Origin: 20CM-2-65-7 sp963830455
Lineage (GTDB): Bacteria; Gemmatimonadota; Gemmatimonadetes; Gemmatimonadales; GWC2-71-9
Assembly (NCBI GenBank): GCA_963830455.1
Contig: CAWHMT010000007.1
Span: 1 to 64,000, forward strand
DNA length: 64,000 nt
Direction of reading: 5' to 3'
The first letter of the stretch is position 1. Each line of letters begins with the position of its first letter. Made by a program: the position numbers and the translations under genes. This document shows positions 39,632 through 48,585 of the stretch, one piece after another. The notes under the pieces were generated by a model. The model saw only the letters and a program-made list of their open reading frames with translations, did no database searches and was not told the DNA's origin.

Positions 39632-40387
39632 ATGCGGCGTGCATTGCTCGTCGTTCTCGCGTTGAGCTGGCCGGTCCTGCCGGCGGCGGCACAACATGGC
39701 GCCAAGCCGCACTGGGAGTACGAGGGCCCGCACGGTCCCGCCCATTGGGGCACGCTGGATCCGGCGTATCACACCTGCGTGGCCGGCACGCACCAATCCC
39801 CGATCGACATCCGCCACGCCACGTCCGCCGATCTTCCCGCCATCAGCTTTGCCTATCACCCCACGGCGCTGAAGCTGATCGACAATGGGCACACCATTCA
39901 GGTGAATTACGCCCCGGGGAGTTTTATGTCCGTCGCGGGGAAGAAGTACGAGCTGCAGCAGTTCCACTTCCATCATCCGGCCGAGGAGCAGGTGTCGGGC
40001 ACGTCGTACCCGATGGTCGCGCACCTCGTGCACAAGAGTGCCGATGGGAAGCTGGCGGTCGTGGCGGTGCTGCTGGCCCAGGGGGGGGGCGCGGCGAACG
40101 ATTTCATCGAACGACTGTGGAAGCATCTTCCGGCGGAGCAGGGGAAGGAGATTACCATCCAGGACGTCGCGGTCGACGTCAGCACGCTGCTCCCGGCTTC
40201 GCGAGGGTACTTCACCTACGACGGCTCGCTGACCACGCCACCATGCACGGAAGGGGTGACCTGGTTCGTGCTCAAGACCCCGGTGCAGATCTCCCAGAAC
40301 GAGATTGCCACGTTCGCCAGGAAGTATCCGCACAACGCGAGGCCTGTCCAGCAGCTTCATGGACGCGTGATCCACGCAACGAACTGA
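39632..40387 (+). CDS. Alpha-type carbonic anhydrase, exported
   Basis: 251 residues, ATG 39632. Signal peptide (ALLVVLALSWPVLPAAAQ). Alpha-CA features: HWGTLDP, GTHQSPIDI, zinc ligands in QQFHFHHPAEE and MVAHLVH, and GSLTTPPCTEGVTWFVL. Hydrates CO2 in the periplasm. Confidence 0.95.
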   Translation: MRRALLVVLALSWPVLPAAAQHGAKPHWEYEGPHGPAHWGTLDPAYHTCVAGTHQSPIDIRHATSADLPAISFAYHPTALKLIDNGHTIQVNYAPGSFMSVAGKKYELQQFHFHHPAEEQVSGTSYPMVAHLVHKSADGKLAVVAVLLAQGGGAANDFIERLWKHLPAEQGKEITIQDVAVDVSTLLPASRGYFTYDGSLTTPPCTEGVTWFVLKTPVQISQNEIATFARKYPHNARPVQQLHGRVIHATN

Positions 40388-40431
40388 AGCGCCGCTGGCG
40401 AGCCCGTCCTGCCGATGTAGTCTTTTGACCA

Positions 40432-41361
40432 ATGGATCGCCGCGTATTCGTCCGAACCAGCGCGAGTGTCGCCGTGGCGTCGTCGTGGCCGACGCTGCTC
40501 CGGCGACGGCCTCTCGACCGCACCCGCCTCATTCTGCTCGGCACCGGCGGCGGTCCACGACCGCGGACGAATCGGAGCGCATCCGCGCAGGTCATTGTGG
40601 CCAACGGCGTCGCCTATGTCGTCGATTGTGGCGACGGCGTGGCTCGTCAACTCGCCGCGGCCGGGATCCCGCTCACCACGCTCCGCCACATCTTCATCAC
40701 GCATCATCACTCAGATCACAACGCGGACTACGGCAATCTGATCCAGCTCGCCTGGGCGGTGGGGCTGGAGACGCGACTCGACACATGGGGCCCGCCGCCG
40801 CTCGAGAAAATCACCAGGCTGTTTTTGGAAATGAGCGCGTCCGACATCAACGTCCGCATCACCGACGAGGCCTACCCGCCACTGGCGCCGCTCGTGTACC
40901 CCCACGAGCTGGCTCGGCCGGGCCCGGTGATGAACGACGCCAACGTGAAGGTCACCGCCACGGTTGTGCCGCATCCCCTGATGGAACCGGCGCTCGCATA
41001 TCGCTTCGATGGTGCCGATCGCTCGATCGTGATCTCAGGGGATACCGCATTCTCTGAAACTCTCATTGAGCTGGCCAAGGGCGCCGATGTGCTCGTGCAC
41101 GAGGCGATGTACCTGCCCGGGGTCGATCGCCTCGCGGCGCGCGTGCCGAACCACCCGGGGCTCAAAAAGCATCTATTGGCGAGTCATACCTCCGCGCAAG
41201 ACGCGGGGCGTGTGGCGCAGGCGGCCGGGGCGAAGCTGCTGGTGCTCTCGCATCTGGTTCCGGCTGATGACCCGACCATCACAGATGAGATGTGGATCGA
41301 GGCAGCGCGCGTGCACTTTCGCGGGCCGGTCATTGTCGGCAGGGATCTACTCGAAGTATGA
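40432..41361 (+). CDS. MBL-fold metallohydrolase, exported
   Basis: 309 residues, ATG 40432. RRVFVRTSASVAVASSW looks like a Tat signal. LLGTGGGPRPRTNRSASAQVI, FITHHHSDHNADYG (HxHxDH), ISGDTAFSE and VLSHLVP give the metallo-beta-lactamase fold with two metal sites, closest in pattern to arylsulfatase/RNase Z-like hydrolases. Its stop overlaps the start of the next gene. Confidence 0.92.
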   Translation: MDRRVFVRTSASVAVASSWPTLLRRRPLDRTRLILLGTGGGPRPRTNRSASAQVIVANGVAYVVDCGDGVARQLAAAGIPLTTLRHIFITHHHSDHNADYGNLIQLAWAVGLETRLDTWGPPPLEKITRLFLEMSASDINVRITDEAYPPLAPLVYPHELARPGPVMNDANVKVTATVVPHPLMEPALAYRFDGADRSIVISGDTAFSETLIELAKGADVLVHEAMYLPGVDRLAARVPNHPGLKKHLLASHTSAQDAGRVAQAAGAKLLVLSHLVPADDPTITDEMWIEAARVHFRGPVIVGRDLLEV

Positions 41362-43229
41362 ACCGGGCGTTGGTCGCCGGGTCCGATCGTCTCGGCCTGC
41401 ACGAGTCGATCTCCCGCCGGGACTTCCTGAACGGCACCCTGCTGGCGGGTGCCGGTTTCGTACTCGGGCCTCGCCTCCTCGCACCACCCACGATGGCTCC
41501 CGCCGACGCCTGGAACGGCTACGGCGGCGTGGGCGACTACGCGCGCGCCCACGGCAACATGTACGACGTCATGACCACCGCGCATCAAATGCGCGACGGC
41601 GAGTTCGACCGCGCCATTTCGACCGCAGCCGACACCGGCGAGACCTACGATCTCGTCGCGGTGGGCGGCGGCATCAGCGGGCTCGCCGCGGCCGTCTTCT
41701 TCCAGAGGAAGCGCGGCGGCACATGCCTCGTGCTCGACAACCATGCGATCTTCGGCGGCGAGGCCAGGCGCAACGAATTCAAGGTCGACGGTCAGACCGT
41801 GGTGGCCCACCAGGCGTCGGCGATTTTCCTCGTGCCCCAGAAAGGCGGCTACACCGACGCGTTCTACAACCTGATCGGGATGGATCGCTCGGCGTTCGAG
41901 TATCAGAGCTGCGCCGAGATGCCGCTCGCGCACAGCCCGTACGACGAACCGGAGAACTACGGGTTCTACTTCGGACCACAGTTCGGCCAGCGGCCCGGCG
42001 TGTGGGTGATGGACCCGTGGGGCCGAAACCTGGAGGGTGCGCCGCTCCCCGAGGCTGTGAAGGCGGATCTGCTGCGCTCGCGCCAGGTCGCCGAGCCCGG
42101 CCCGCGTCCTGTGACCGAAGGCGACGCCATTTCGCGCCAGCTCGACAGCGTCACCCTCGAAGCGCACCTGATGGCCCGGCACCACATCAGCCGCGAAACC
42201 GTGCGGACGTTTCTATCGCCCGTCACGGGCGGTGGCTACGGCCTCGGCCCCGACGCGTTGTCGGCGTTCTGCGATTACGCGATCGAGACGCAGTTCCCTG
42301 AAGACGGCGACGACGCGCTCGGCGATCAGATGTTTCCCGACGGCAACAGCGGCTTCGCCCGCCTGATGGTGAAGACGCTGATTCCCGACGCGTTCACCGG
42401 CCCGCGCACCGTCGACGCCGTCTGGCAGAACCGGGTGCACTTCGGCGCTCTGGACCGCGCGGGGCAGGGGACGCGCATCCGGTTGAACGCAACCGTCGTC
42501 CGCGTGGAGCATGCCGGCGATCCCGGCACGGCGCCCCACGTCGTGGTCACATACGTGAAAGGCGACCGGCTGTTCACGGTCAAGGCGCGCGCGGTCGTCA
42601 TGGCAGGGGGCAGCTGGACGACCAAGCACATCGTCGCCGACTTGCCCGACGGCCATCGCGCGGCCTACGGGGAGTTCTATCGCTCGCCGTGCCTGATGGC
42701 TAACATCGCGGTCCGGAACTGGCGCTTCCTCTATAAGATGGGGCTGTCCGGCTGCCGCTGGTTCGAGGGTCTGGGCAACTATCTCTCCGTGCGCAGACAG
42801 GCGACCATCGGCAGCGTCAGTCGCACGATCGGCCCCGATTCCCCGACCGTGCTTACGATCAAGGTGCTGTTCGCCAAGCCGGGATTACCGATCGGGGAGC
42901 AGGGCAGCCGGGGTCGGGCGGAGCTGCTCGGCACGTCGTTCGCGCAGTACGAGCGGGCGTTCCGCGAGCAGCTCGGCGACATGTTCGCGCCGGGCGGGTT
43001 CGACCCGCAGCGCGACATCGCCGGGATCATTCTCAATCGCTGGGGCCATGCGTACGTCAATCCGCAGCCCGGCTTTTTCTTCGGGACGAACGGGCAGCCC
43101 GCCCCGCGCGACGTGCTGCGCAGCCGCCCGCACGGACGGATCGCGTTCGCCAATACCGATCTGGCCGGTGCGATGGATCATCGCAACTCGATCCGCGAAG
43201 CGGACCGCGCCGTGAACCAGCTGGTCTGA
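41358..43229 (+). CDS. FAD/NAD(P)-binding oxidoreductase, spermidine dehydrogenase-like
   Basis: 623 residues from ATG 41358. Tat signal SRRDFLNGTLLAGAGFVLG. TYDLVAVGGGISGLAAAVFFQRKRGG is the dinucleotide-binding motif, followed by IFGGEARRNEF. The length and pattern fit the spermidine dehydrogenase-like group of amine-oxidising flavoproteins; the substrate is not proven. Overlaps the MBL gene by four bases (ATGA). Confidence 0.85.
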   Translation: MNRALVAGSDRLGLHESISRRDFLNGTLLAGAGFVLGPRLLAPPTMAPADAWNGYGGVGDYARAHGNMYDVMTTAHQMRDGEFDRAISTAADTGETYDLVAVGGGISGLAAAVFFQRKRGGTCLVLDNHAIFGGEARRNEFKVDGQTVVAHQASAIFLVPQKGGYTDAFYNLIGMDRSAFEYQSCAEMPLAHSPYDEPENYGFYFGPQFGQRPGVWVMDPWGRNLEGAPLPEAVKADLLRSRQVAEPGPRPVTEGDAISRQLDSVTLEAHLMARHHISRETVRTFLSPVTGGGYGLGPDALSAFCDYAIETQFPEDGDDALGDQMFPDGNSGFARLMVKTLIPDAFTGPRTVDAVWQNRVHFGALDRAGQGTRIRLNATVVRVEHAGDPGTAPHVVVTYVKGDRLFTVKARAVVMAGGSWTTKHIVADLPDGHRAAYGEFYRSPCLMANIAVRNWRFLYKMGLSGCRWFEGLGNYLSVRRQATIGSVSRTIGPDSPTVLTIKVLFAKPGLPIGEQGSRGRAELLGTSFAQYERAFREQLGDMFAPGGFDPQRDIAGIILNRWGHAYVNPQPGFFFGTNGQPAPRDVLRSRPHGRIAFANTDLAGAMDHRNSIREADRAVNQLV

Positions 43230-43247
43230 GAGGAGTCGCGACTTCCC

Positions 43248-44747
43248 ATGGTTCGTCTGCTCGCGTGTGGCATGCTGTGCTCGACGCTGCTCTCTGCGCA
43301 GACCCCGATCGGCGTCTTCGACGCCCACGCCGACGTGGGCCGAGTGCGACACGCCGGCTCGGTGTCCTACGATCCGCAGTCGCAATCGTACACGATCGCG
43401 GGCTCGGGCCAGAACATGTGGGACAGCCGGGATGACTTCCATTTCGTGTGGAAGCGCCTGAGCGGGAATTTCGTTCTCTCGACGCGCGCGCGGTTCATCG
43501 GCGCCGGGGTCGAGGAGCATCGCAAGATCGGTTGGACGATACGCCCATCCATGGAGCCGACTGGTCCTCACGTAACGGCCGCCCTGCATGGCGATGGGCT
43601 GATGTCGCTCCAGTTCCGGCGCGCCGCCGGCGGCACCACGGAGGAGGCGAAATCGGCCGACAGTCTCCCGGGCGCGGACGCGGTGATCCAGCTCGAGCGG
43701 CGCGACGGCGTCTACATCATGTCCGTGGCCCGATTCGGTGATACGCTCGCCACCCAGCAGCTGACCGGTGTGTCGCTCCCCGATACGGTGTACGTGGGCC
43801 TGTTCGTCTGCGCGCACAACGACAGCGTGGTCGAGCGGGGTGTGTTCAGCAACGTGCGCATCACGAAGCCCGCGCCCGCCACGCTGATCCCATATCGCGA
43901 TTACCTCGGCAGCAATCTCGAGATCTTGGATGTCGGCAGTGGCAACGCGACGGTCGTGCACCAGTATCGCGGATCGTTTCAGGCGCCGAACTGGACGCTC
44001 GATGGCAAGGCGCTGATCTACGCGCAGGAAGGACGGCTGTACCGGTTCGACCTGACATCACGCACCGCCGAGGCGATCAACACGGGCTTCGCGACGCGCA
44101 ACAACAACGATCATGTGCTGTCGTTCGACGGCCGGATGTTGGCGATCAGTAATCACCTTGTGGAGGATAGCGGTGGTGCCTCGATCGTCTATACCGTGCC
44201 GGCCACCGGCGGTACGCCCAAGCGGATCACCGCGCAGGGGCCCTCCTATCTGCATGGCTGGTCGCCCGACGGCCGCTGGCTGGTCTATGTGGGCGAGAGA
44301 AACGATGAGTACGACATCTACAAGATTCCGTCGGGCGGCGGTGAAGAAACGCGTCTGACCCAGGCACCGGGGCTGGACGACGGGCCGGAATACACGCCCG
44401 ACGGCAAATACATCTACTTCAGCTCGGTGCGCAGCGGGCGCATGCAGATCTGGCGCATGCGGCCCGACGGCAGCGCGCAAGAGCAGATCACCAACGACGG
44501 CTTCCACAACTGGTTTCCGCACATCTCGCCCGACGGGAAATGGATGGTGGTCATCTCGTTTCCACCTGAGGTGGCCGCAGACGATCACCCGTTCTACAAG
44601 CATGTATTGCTGCGGCTGATGCCGCTCGGCGGCGGGCCCGCGCGCGTCCTCGCCTACGTCTACGGCGGGCAGGGCACGATCAACGTTCCCTCGTGGTCGC
44701 CCGACGGCAAGCGGCTCGCTTTTGTGAGCAACACCGCGATGCCATAG
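43248..44747 (+). CDS. Secreted TolB-like beta-propeller protein
   Basis: 499 residues, ATG 43248 with GAGAGGAG upstream. Short signal peptide, an N-terminal concanavalin-like domain (about 20-200), then WD40/PD40 repeats (GWSPDGRWLVYVGERNDEYDIYKIPSGGG, YTPDGKYIYFSS, HISPDGKWMVVIS, SWSPDGKRLAFVS) forming a TolB-type propeller. Possibly a sugar or protein binding factor. Confidence 0.88.
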   Translation: MVRLLACGMLCSTLLSAQTPIGVFDAHADVGRVRHAGSVSYDPQSQSYTIAGSGQNMWDSRDDFHFVWKRLSGNFVLSTRARFIGAGVEEHRKIGWTIRPSMEPTGPHVTAALHGDGLMSLQFRRAAGGTTEEAKSADSLPGADAVIQLERRDGVYIMSVARFGDTLATQQLTGVSLPDTVYVGLFVCAHNDSVVERGVFSNVRITKPAPATLIPYRDYLGSNLEILDVGSGNATVVHQYRGSFQAPNWTLDGKALIYAQEGRLYRFDLTSRTAEAINTGFATRNNNDHVLSFDGRMLAISNHLVEDSGGASIVYTVPATGGTPKRITAQGPSYLHGWSPDGRWLVYVGERNDEYDIYKIPSGGGEETRLTQAPGLDDGPEYTPDGKYIYFSSVRSGRMQIWRMRPDGSAQEQITNDGFHNWFPHISPDGKWMVVISFPPEVAADDHPFYKHVLLRLMPLGGGPARVLAYVYGGQGTINVPSWSPDGKRLAFVSNTAMP

Positions 44748-44761
44748 GCGGCCCGAACCTC

Positions 44762-45583
44762 ATGCTCATCGCCGTGACTCGCGCGGTCAGTCCCACGTTG
44801 GCGGACTGCGAGCTGACCCATCGGCCGCGTAACCCGATCAACGTTGCCAACGCCGTGGCCGAGCACGCGTATTATGAGGAAACGCTGCGCTCGCTCGGCG
44901 TGACGGTGGTCCGCGCGCCGCCCGAACCGACACTGCCCGACGCCGTCTTCGTCGAGGATGCCGCGCTGGCATTGAACGAGGTCGGGGTGATCACCAGGCC
45001 GGGCACCCCCACGCGACGCCGGGAAACCGAGTCGCTGGCAACAGTCCTTGGCGCGTACAGGCCGCTGTTGCGGATCGAACCACCTGGCACGCTCGATGGC
45101 GGGGATGTGCTGCGCGTGGGGCGCAGGCTCTACGTGGGTTTATCCTCCCGCACGAACCGCGACGGCATCGCTCAACTCGAGACGCTGCTCGACCAGTGGG
45201 ACTACGAGGTGATTCCGGTTCCGGTCCAGGGGTGTCTCCACCTCAAGAGCGCCGTCACCCAGGTGGCGGAGCACTTGCTGCTGCTCAATGACCGCTTTGT
45301 GCACCCGGAGTCTTTCGCCCCCCTCGAGATGGTAACCGTAGCACCCACGGAGCCCGACGGCGCCAACGCGCTCTGGATCGAGGGTGCAGGGGCAGGGGGA
45401 GGGGGAGGGGAAGGAGGTGGGGGGGGGAAAGTCATTTACGCAGCGCACCATCCCGAAACGGCCGAACGTTTGGGCCGCGCTGGAGTGCACGTCGTTCCGG
45501 TGCCAAGCACCGAGCTTGCGAAGGCCGAAGGCGGTGTAACTTGTTGTAGTGTGTTGCTCGCGGCCGAAGGAGGCTCCCGCTAG
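44762..45583 (+). CDS. Dimethylargininase (DDAH) with Gly-rich insert
   Basis: 273 residues from ATG 44762. PDAVFVEDAALAL, LDGGDVLRVG, CLHLKSAVT (catalytic His) and EGGVTCCSVLL (catalytic Cys) identify a DDAH/arginine-deiminase-fold enzyme that hydrolyses methylated arginines to citrulline. At about residues 208-222 a run GAGAGGGGGEGGGGG, encoded by G tracts at 45388-45428, interrupts the usual sequence; its length may vary. Confidence 0.9.
   Translation: MLIAVTRAVSPTLADCELTHRPRNPINVANAVAEHAYYEETLRSLGVTVVRAPPEPTLPDAVFVEDAALALNEVGVITRPGTPTRRRETESLATVLGAYRPLLRIEPPGTLDGGDVLRVGRRLYVGLSSRTNRDGIAQLETLLDQWDYEVIPVPVQGCLHLKSAVTQVAEHLLLLNDRFVHPESFAPLEMVTVAPTEPDGANALWIEGAGAGGGGGEGGGGGKVIYAAHHPETAERLGRAGVHVVPVPSTELAKAEGGVTCCSVLLAAEGGSR
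45388..45428 (+). repeat. G-tract low-complexity run inside the DDAH gene
   Basis: At least five tracts of four or more G within 41 bases, ending in a run of nine G. Such tracts can form G-quadruplexes and slip during replication. Confidence 0.8.
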
Positions 45584-45690
45584 TGCTAAAGTCCATGTCG
45601 CTCGGGGTGCTTCCTGCCTCTAGGTTCACAACGTCCTCCAAGGCCCTGTTCCGACGGGGCGGTCTCCACCATCCGGGAAAGGGATGTGCT

Positions 45691-46257
45691 ATGCGCTTAG
45701 CGTCCGTTGTCACCGCCATATCCATGCTCGCTGTTGTCGCCAGCCCACTCGCACTGGGCGCACAGATGCAGCCGGCGCCGGCCCCCAAGCCTCTCAGCAT
45801 CCAGGTCACCGGGGGGGCGATGTGGCCGGTCTTCAGCTACGCCGACTACACGGCCGGCACCGGGTGGAAGGCTGAGGCAGCGCTGGTCTTCCGACGCAAC
45901 GCCTACTACAACATTCGCCTCGAAGGCGAGTACAACACCGTCGGCGGGGAGGGCAGCAGCAGCAACGCCACGTTCAACGTGATCGGCTTCGGCCTCGGCG
46001 GCGGCCGCGTCGTGTCAAAGGGCAAGGCGCAACAGGAAGGATACTTCGTCGTCGGTGGATACGAGTGGGATGGAGAAGTCTGCACGGGCGGCGGCAGCTG
46101 CACCGACTACAGCGAGTGGCAGTTCGGCACCAAGGTGGGGGCCAACGCGGTCTTCGGCGCCGGCAAGGCGAAGTTCGTGCTCGATTTCCACTGGCTGTAC
46201 ACGTGGAGCGAGCCCTACGTCAATTTCTTGTCGCTCGGCGGGGGTCTGCGGTTCTAA
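45691..46257 (+). CDS. Outer-membrane beta-barrel protein
   Basis: 188 residues from ATG 45691. Signal peptide (ASVVTAISMLAVVASPLALGAQ), then alternating strands (YNIRLEGEYNTVGG, FNVIGFGLGGGRVV, GYFVVGGYEWDG) ending in the aromatic LSLGGGLRF expected for barrel insertion by BAM. Eight-strand OmpA/OmpW-like barrel; function unknown. Confidence 0.82.
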   Translation: MRLASVVTAISMLAVVASPLALGAQMQPAPAPKPLSIQVTGGAMWPVFSYADYTAGTGWKAEAALVFRRNAYYNIRLEGEYNTVGGEGSSSNATFNVIGFGLGGGRVVSKGKAQQEGYFVVGGYEWDGEVCTGGGSCTDYSEWQFGTKVGANAVFGAGKAKFVLDFHWLYTWSEPYVNFLSLGGGLRF

Positions 46258-46277
46258 ACCTGATGGGAGGAGACACC

Positions 46278-46814
46278 ATGAAGACCAGGCAGGTATGGCG
46301 CGCGGCCTTTGGGCTCGCGATCATCGCGGGCTCGGTTAGCGGCTGCGCGGGTGGCCTCAGCTACAACCACGACTTCGATCCCAGCGCCAACTTTACGGCG
46401 CTGCGGACCTACGTCTGGGCGACGCCGCCGGAGAACAGCCGCGGGGTCAATTCGATGATCGAGCGCCGCGTCATCGCGGCCGTCGACCAGCAGTTGGCGA
46501 CCAAGGGCTACCAGCCGGCCAGCGGCGAGCCCGACTTCGCCGTGAACTTCACGTTGACCACCAGCGAGCAGACGGACTACAACACGTACTACACGGGGAT
46601 GGGATACGGCGGCGGCTGGTACGGCGGCGGGATGTCGTCGTCCACGACGCGAGCCTACACCTACACGAATGGCACGCTCATCGTCGACATCTTCGACGCG
46701 CGCTCGAAAAACCTGATCTGGCGCGGTACGGTTGAGGGTACGGTCAACGAGGACGCGAGCCCAGAGCAGCGGGAGATGCGGATCCAGGAAGCGATAGGCG
46801 GGATCCTGAAGTAG
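46278..46814 (+). CDS. DUF4136 lipoprotein
   Basis: 178 residues from ATG 46278 with GGGAGGAG upstream. Lipobox IIAGSVSGC. YNHDFDPSANFTALRTYVW, FAVNFTLTT and GTLIVDIFDARSKNLIWRGTVEGTV are typical of DUF4136. Outer-membrane lipoprotein of unknown role, 20 bases after the barrel gene. Confidence 0.88.
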   Translation: MKTRQVWRAAFGLAIIAGSVSGCAGGLSYNHDFDPSANFTALRTYVWATPPENSRGVNSMIERRVIAAVDQQLATKGYQPASGEPDFAVNFTLTTSEQTDYNTYYTGMGYGGGWYGGGMSSSTTRAYTYTNGTLIVDIFDARSKNLIWRGTVEGTVNEDASPEQREMRIQEAIGGILK

Positions 46815-46843
46815 TTCCCCGTCGCGGGCGAAGTGACTGACTA

Positions 46844-46906
46844 GGGACTAGGGTTGGGGATTTGGGACTCGGGAAAAACCAATCCCTAATCCCCAACCCT
46901 AGTCCC
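46844..46906. terminator. Bidirectional stem between convergent genes
   Basis: Perfect 19-base inverted repeats at 46844-46862 and 46888-46906 (GGGACTAGGGTTGGGGATT and its complement) lie between the ends of the DUF4136 gene and the cytochrome gene. Related to a dispersed G-rich repeat also at 47632 and 60130; it could terminate transcription from both sides. Confidence 0.6.
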
Positions 46907-46907
46907 C

Positions 46908-47567
46908 TTAACGACCCGTCGCCGCCGTTCTCTCCCCAGCAAGAAATGCGGCAATGGCCGCAACCTCAGCATCACTGAGTCCCAGGTCCGGCATGGTCTC
47001 AGAGGCCGGGGTCTTCATCTTCTGAATCACGTATTCGCGCGTGAGGCGATGACCGCCGAGCTCTGGTCCTGCCTTGATCTGCTGATTATCAGGCCGATCG
47101 ACCAGGTCGGCGTTCGTGTGGCATGCGTTGCATCCCTTGGCCACGAACAGCGCGCGGCCGCGATCAGCCGGCAAGATGGTGGGAGCCGCGGCGCCCGCCG
47201 CGATGACCGGGGCAGGGTACAGCCGCAGATTGCTGGCTCCGAAACCGCTCTTGATCGTCAGGTAGAGGGGGCCGGTTGCGGGCGCCGTGAACGTGGCGGT
47301 GTAGGTGCCCTCCGTGGATCGCGCCTTGGCCGGAATTCGTTGCTCATTGGCGCCACCAAGCAGCCCGCCCATGCGCGGCGCGGACGTGCTGAGGATCAGC
47401 TCGGGCTCGAGATCGCTCAGGAGATTCCGCCCGTGCTGGCGGATCTTGAATTCGATGGTGTAGGGACGCCCGGCAACGAAGTACTCGGGGAGCTCCTGCA
47501 CCGTGACCACCGCCCAGCCGCCCATCGCGACTAGGCTTGAGACGACTGCCGAAACGAGTTTTAACAT
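46908..47567 (-). CDS. Secreted c-type cytochrome with FixH-like N-terminal domain
   Basis: 219 residues. N-terminal signal, a beta domain (YFVAGRPYTIEFKIRQHGRN ... GTYTATFTAPATGPLYLTI) like FixH/copper-binding immunoglobulin-type domains, then a class I cytochrome c: GCNACHTNADL (haem motif CNACH) and TMPDLGLS with the axial Met. Likely periplasmic electron carrier. Confidence 0.9.
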   Translation of the reverse strand: MLKLVSAVVSSLVAMGGWAVVTVQELPEYFVAGRPYTIEFKIRQHGRNLLSDLEPELILSTSAPRMGGLLGGANEQRIPAKARSTEGTYTATFTAPATGPLYLTIKSGFGASNLRLYPAPVIAAGAAAPTILPADRGRALFVAKGCNACHTNADLVDRPDNQQIKAGPELGGHRLTREYVIQKMKTPASETMPDLGLSDAEVAAIAAFLAGERTAATGR

Positions 47568-47631
47568 GAGTTGCCTCCCTGGAACTTTGGTGTATCTGTA
47601 AACCGTCTCACTCTAGGATACCGGCGGGCAC

Positions 47632-47700
47632 GTTAGGGTTTAGGGATGGGGATTGGGGACTCGATCCCCTAGTCCCCAACCCGAACCCCGAGTCCCTAAC
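47632..47700. repeat. Dispersed G-rich repeat
   Basis: GGGTTTAGGGATGGGGATTG and later AGTCCCCAACCCGAACCCCG; contains the 9-base hairpin TTGGGGACT/AGTCCCCAA. Same family as 46844-46906. It fills the divergent gap before mscL. Confidence 0.65.
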
Positions 47701-47712
47701 AGGAGGAGTCCC

Positions 47713-48189
47713 ATGCTCAAGGGTTTCCGCGATTTTGTGATGCGCGGCAACGTCCTCGACCTGGCTGTTGCGGTCGTCATTGGCGCGGCCTTCAGCAAGA
47801 TCGTCAATTCGCTGGTAGAGGATATCATCATGCCGCCCATCGGGTTACTCCTGGGCAATGTGGATTTCTCGAATCTGTTCGTGGTCTTGAAAGAGGGAGC
47901 CAAAGCAGCCGCCCCTTACGCCACCCTCGCCGAAGCCAAGGCCGCCGGGGCCGTCACGCTGAATTACGGCCTGTTCCTCACGACGCTCGTGTCGTTCCTG
48001 ATCGTCGCATTCGTCGTGTATCTGATAATCCGCTCGGTTGCGCGGCTGGTCCCCAAGAAGACCGACGCGCCGGTGACAACGAAGGACTGCCCGTATTGCC
48101 TGTCCAAGATTCCGATGAAGGCGACGAAGTGCGCGTTCTGCACGGCCGACCTGGACGCGGCGAGTGCCGCGACCGGGCAAGCTCGATAA
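47713..48189 (+). CDS. mscL: Large-conductance mechanosensitive channel with zinc-ribbon tail
   Basis: 158 residues from ATG 47713 with AGGAGGAG upstream. GFRDFVMRGNVLDLAVAVVIGAAFSKIVNSLVEDIIMPPIGLL is the MscL N-terminus and first helix; the second helix is LTTLVSFLIVAFVVYLIIR. The C-terminal helix is replaced or followed by CPYCLSKIPMKATKCAFC, a zinc ribbon. Opens under membrane tension to release solutes. Confidence 0.96.
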   Translation: MLKGFRDFVMRGNVLDLAVAVVIGAAFSKIVNSLVEDIIMPPIGLLLGNVDFSNLFVVLKEGAKAAAPYATLAEAKAAGAVTLNYGLFLTTLVSFLIVAFVVYLIIRSVARLVPKKTDAPVTTKDCPYCLSKIPMKATKCAFCTADLDAASAATGQAR

Positions 48190-48211
48190 CACACACGAGG
48201 GAGATCATCAT

Positions 48212-48568
48212 ATGCTGCGCAGGGCAGGGACTCGGACGGGACTGCTGGGCGTCGCCGCCGCGATCGCGTTGATCGTGGGGGCATGCAATGAGAAGACAAC
48301 GAAGGTCAAAGACCTTCTGGCGGACCCGGGGAAATACGACGGGCAGACGGTCCGCATCGCCGGCGATGTGGGGAACTCGATCGGCGCGCTGGGATACGGC
48401 GCCTACGAAGTGAATGACGGCACTGGGACGCTGCCGGTCGTCACCGAAGGTGGCGGAGCGCCCGCGCGCGGCGCGAAAGTGGGCGTCGAAGGGACGTTCC
48501 GCGCCGTGTATACACTCGGCGTCGAGAGCAGGGCGGTGCTGGTGGAGAAGCGCCGAGTCACCAGATAG
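48212..48568 (+). CDS. OB-fold lipoprotein
   Basis: 118 residues from ATG 48212. Lipobox LIVGAC. VKDLLADPGKYDGQTVRIAGDVGNSI ... YEVNDGTGTLPVVTEGGGAPARGAKVGVEGTFR fits small OB-fold proteins. Role unknown. Confidence 0.82.
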   Translation: MLRRAGTRTGLLGVAAAIALIVGACNEKTTKVKDLLADPGKYDGQTVRIAGDVGNSIGALGYGAYEVNDGTGTLPVVTEGGGAPARGAKVGVEGTFRAVYTLGVESRAVLVEKRRVTR

Positions 48569-48585
48569 GCATTAGATTCTCGAGC

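Noticed and set aside
41358..43229. A tRNA, rRNA or phage region in the chromosomal half
   Set aside because: None seen; all space is explained by protein genes and short gaps.
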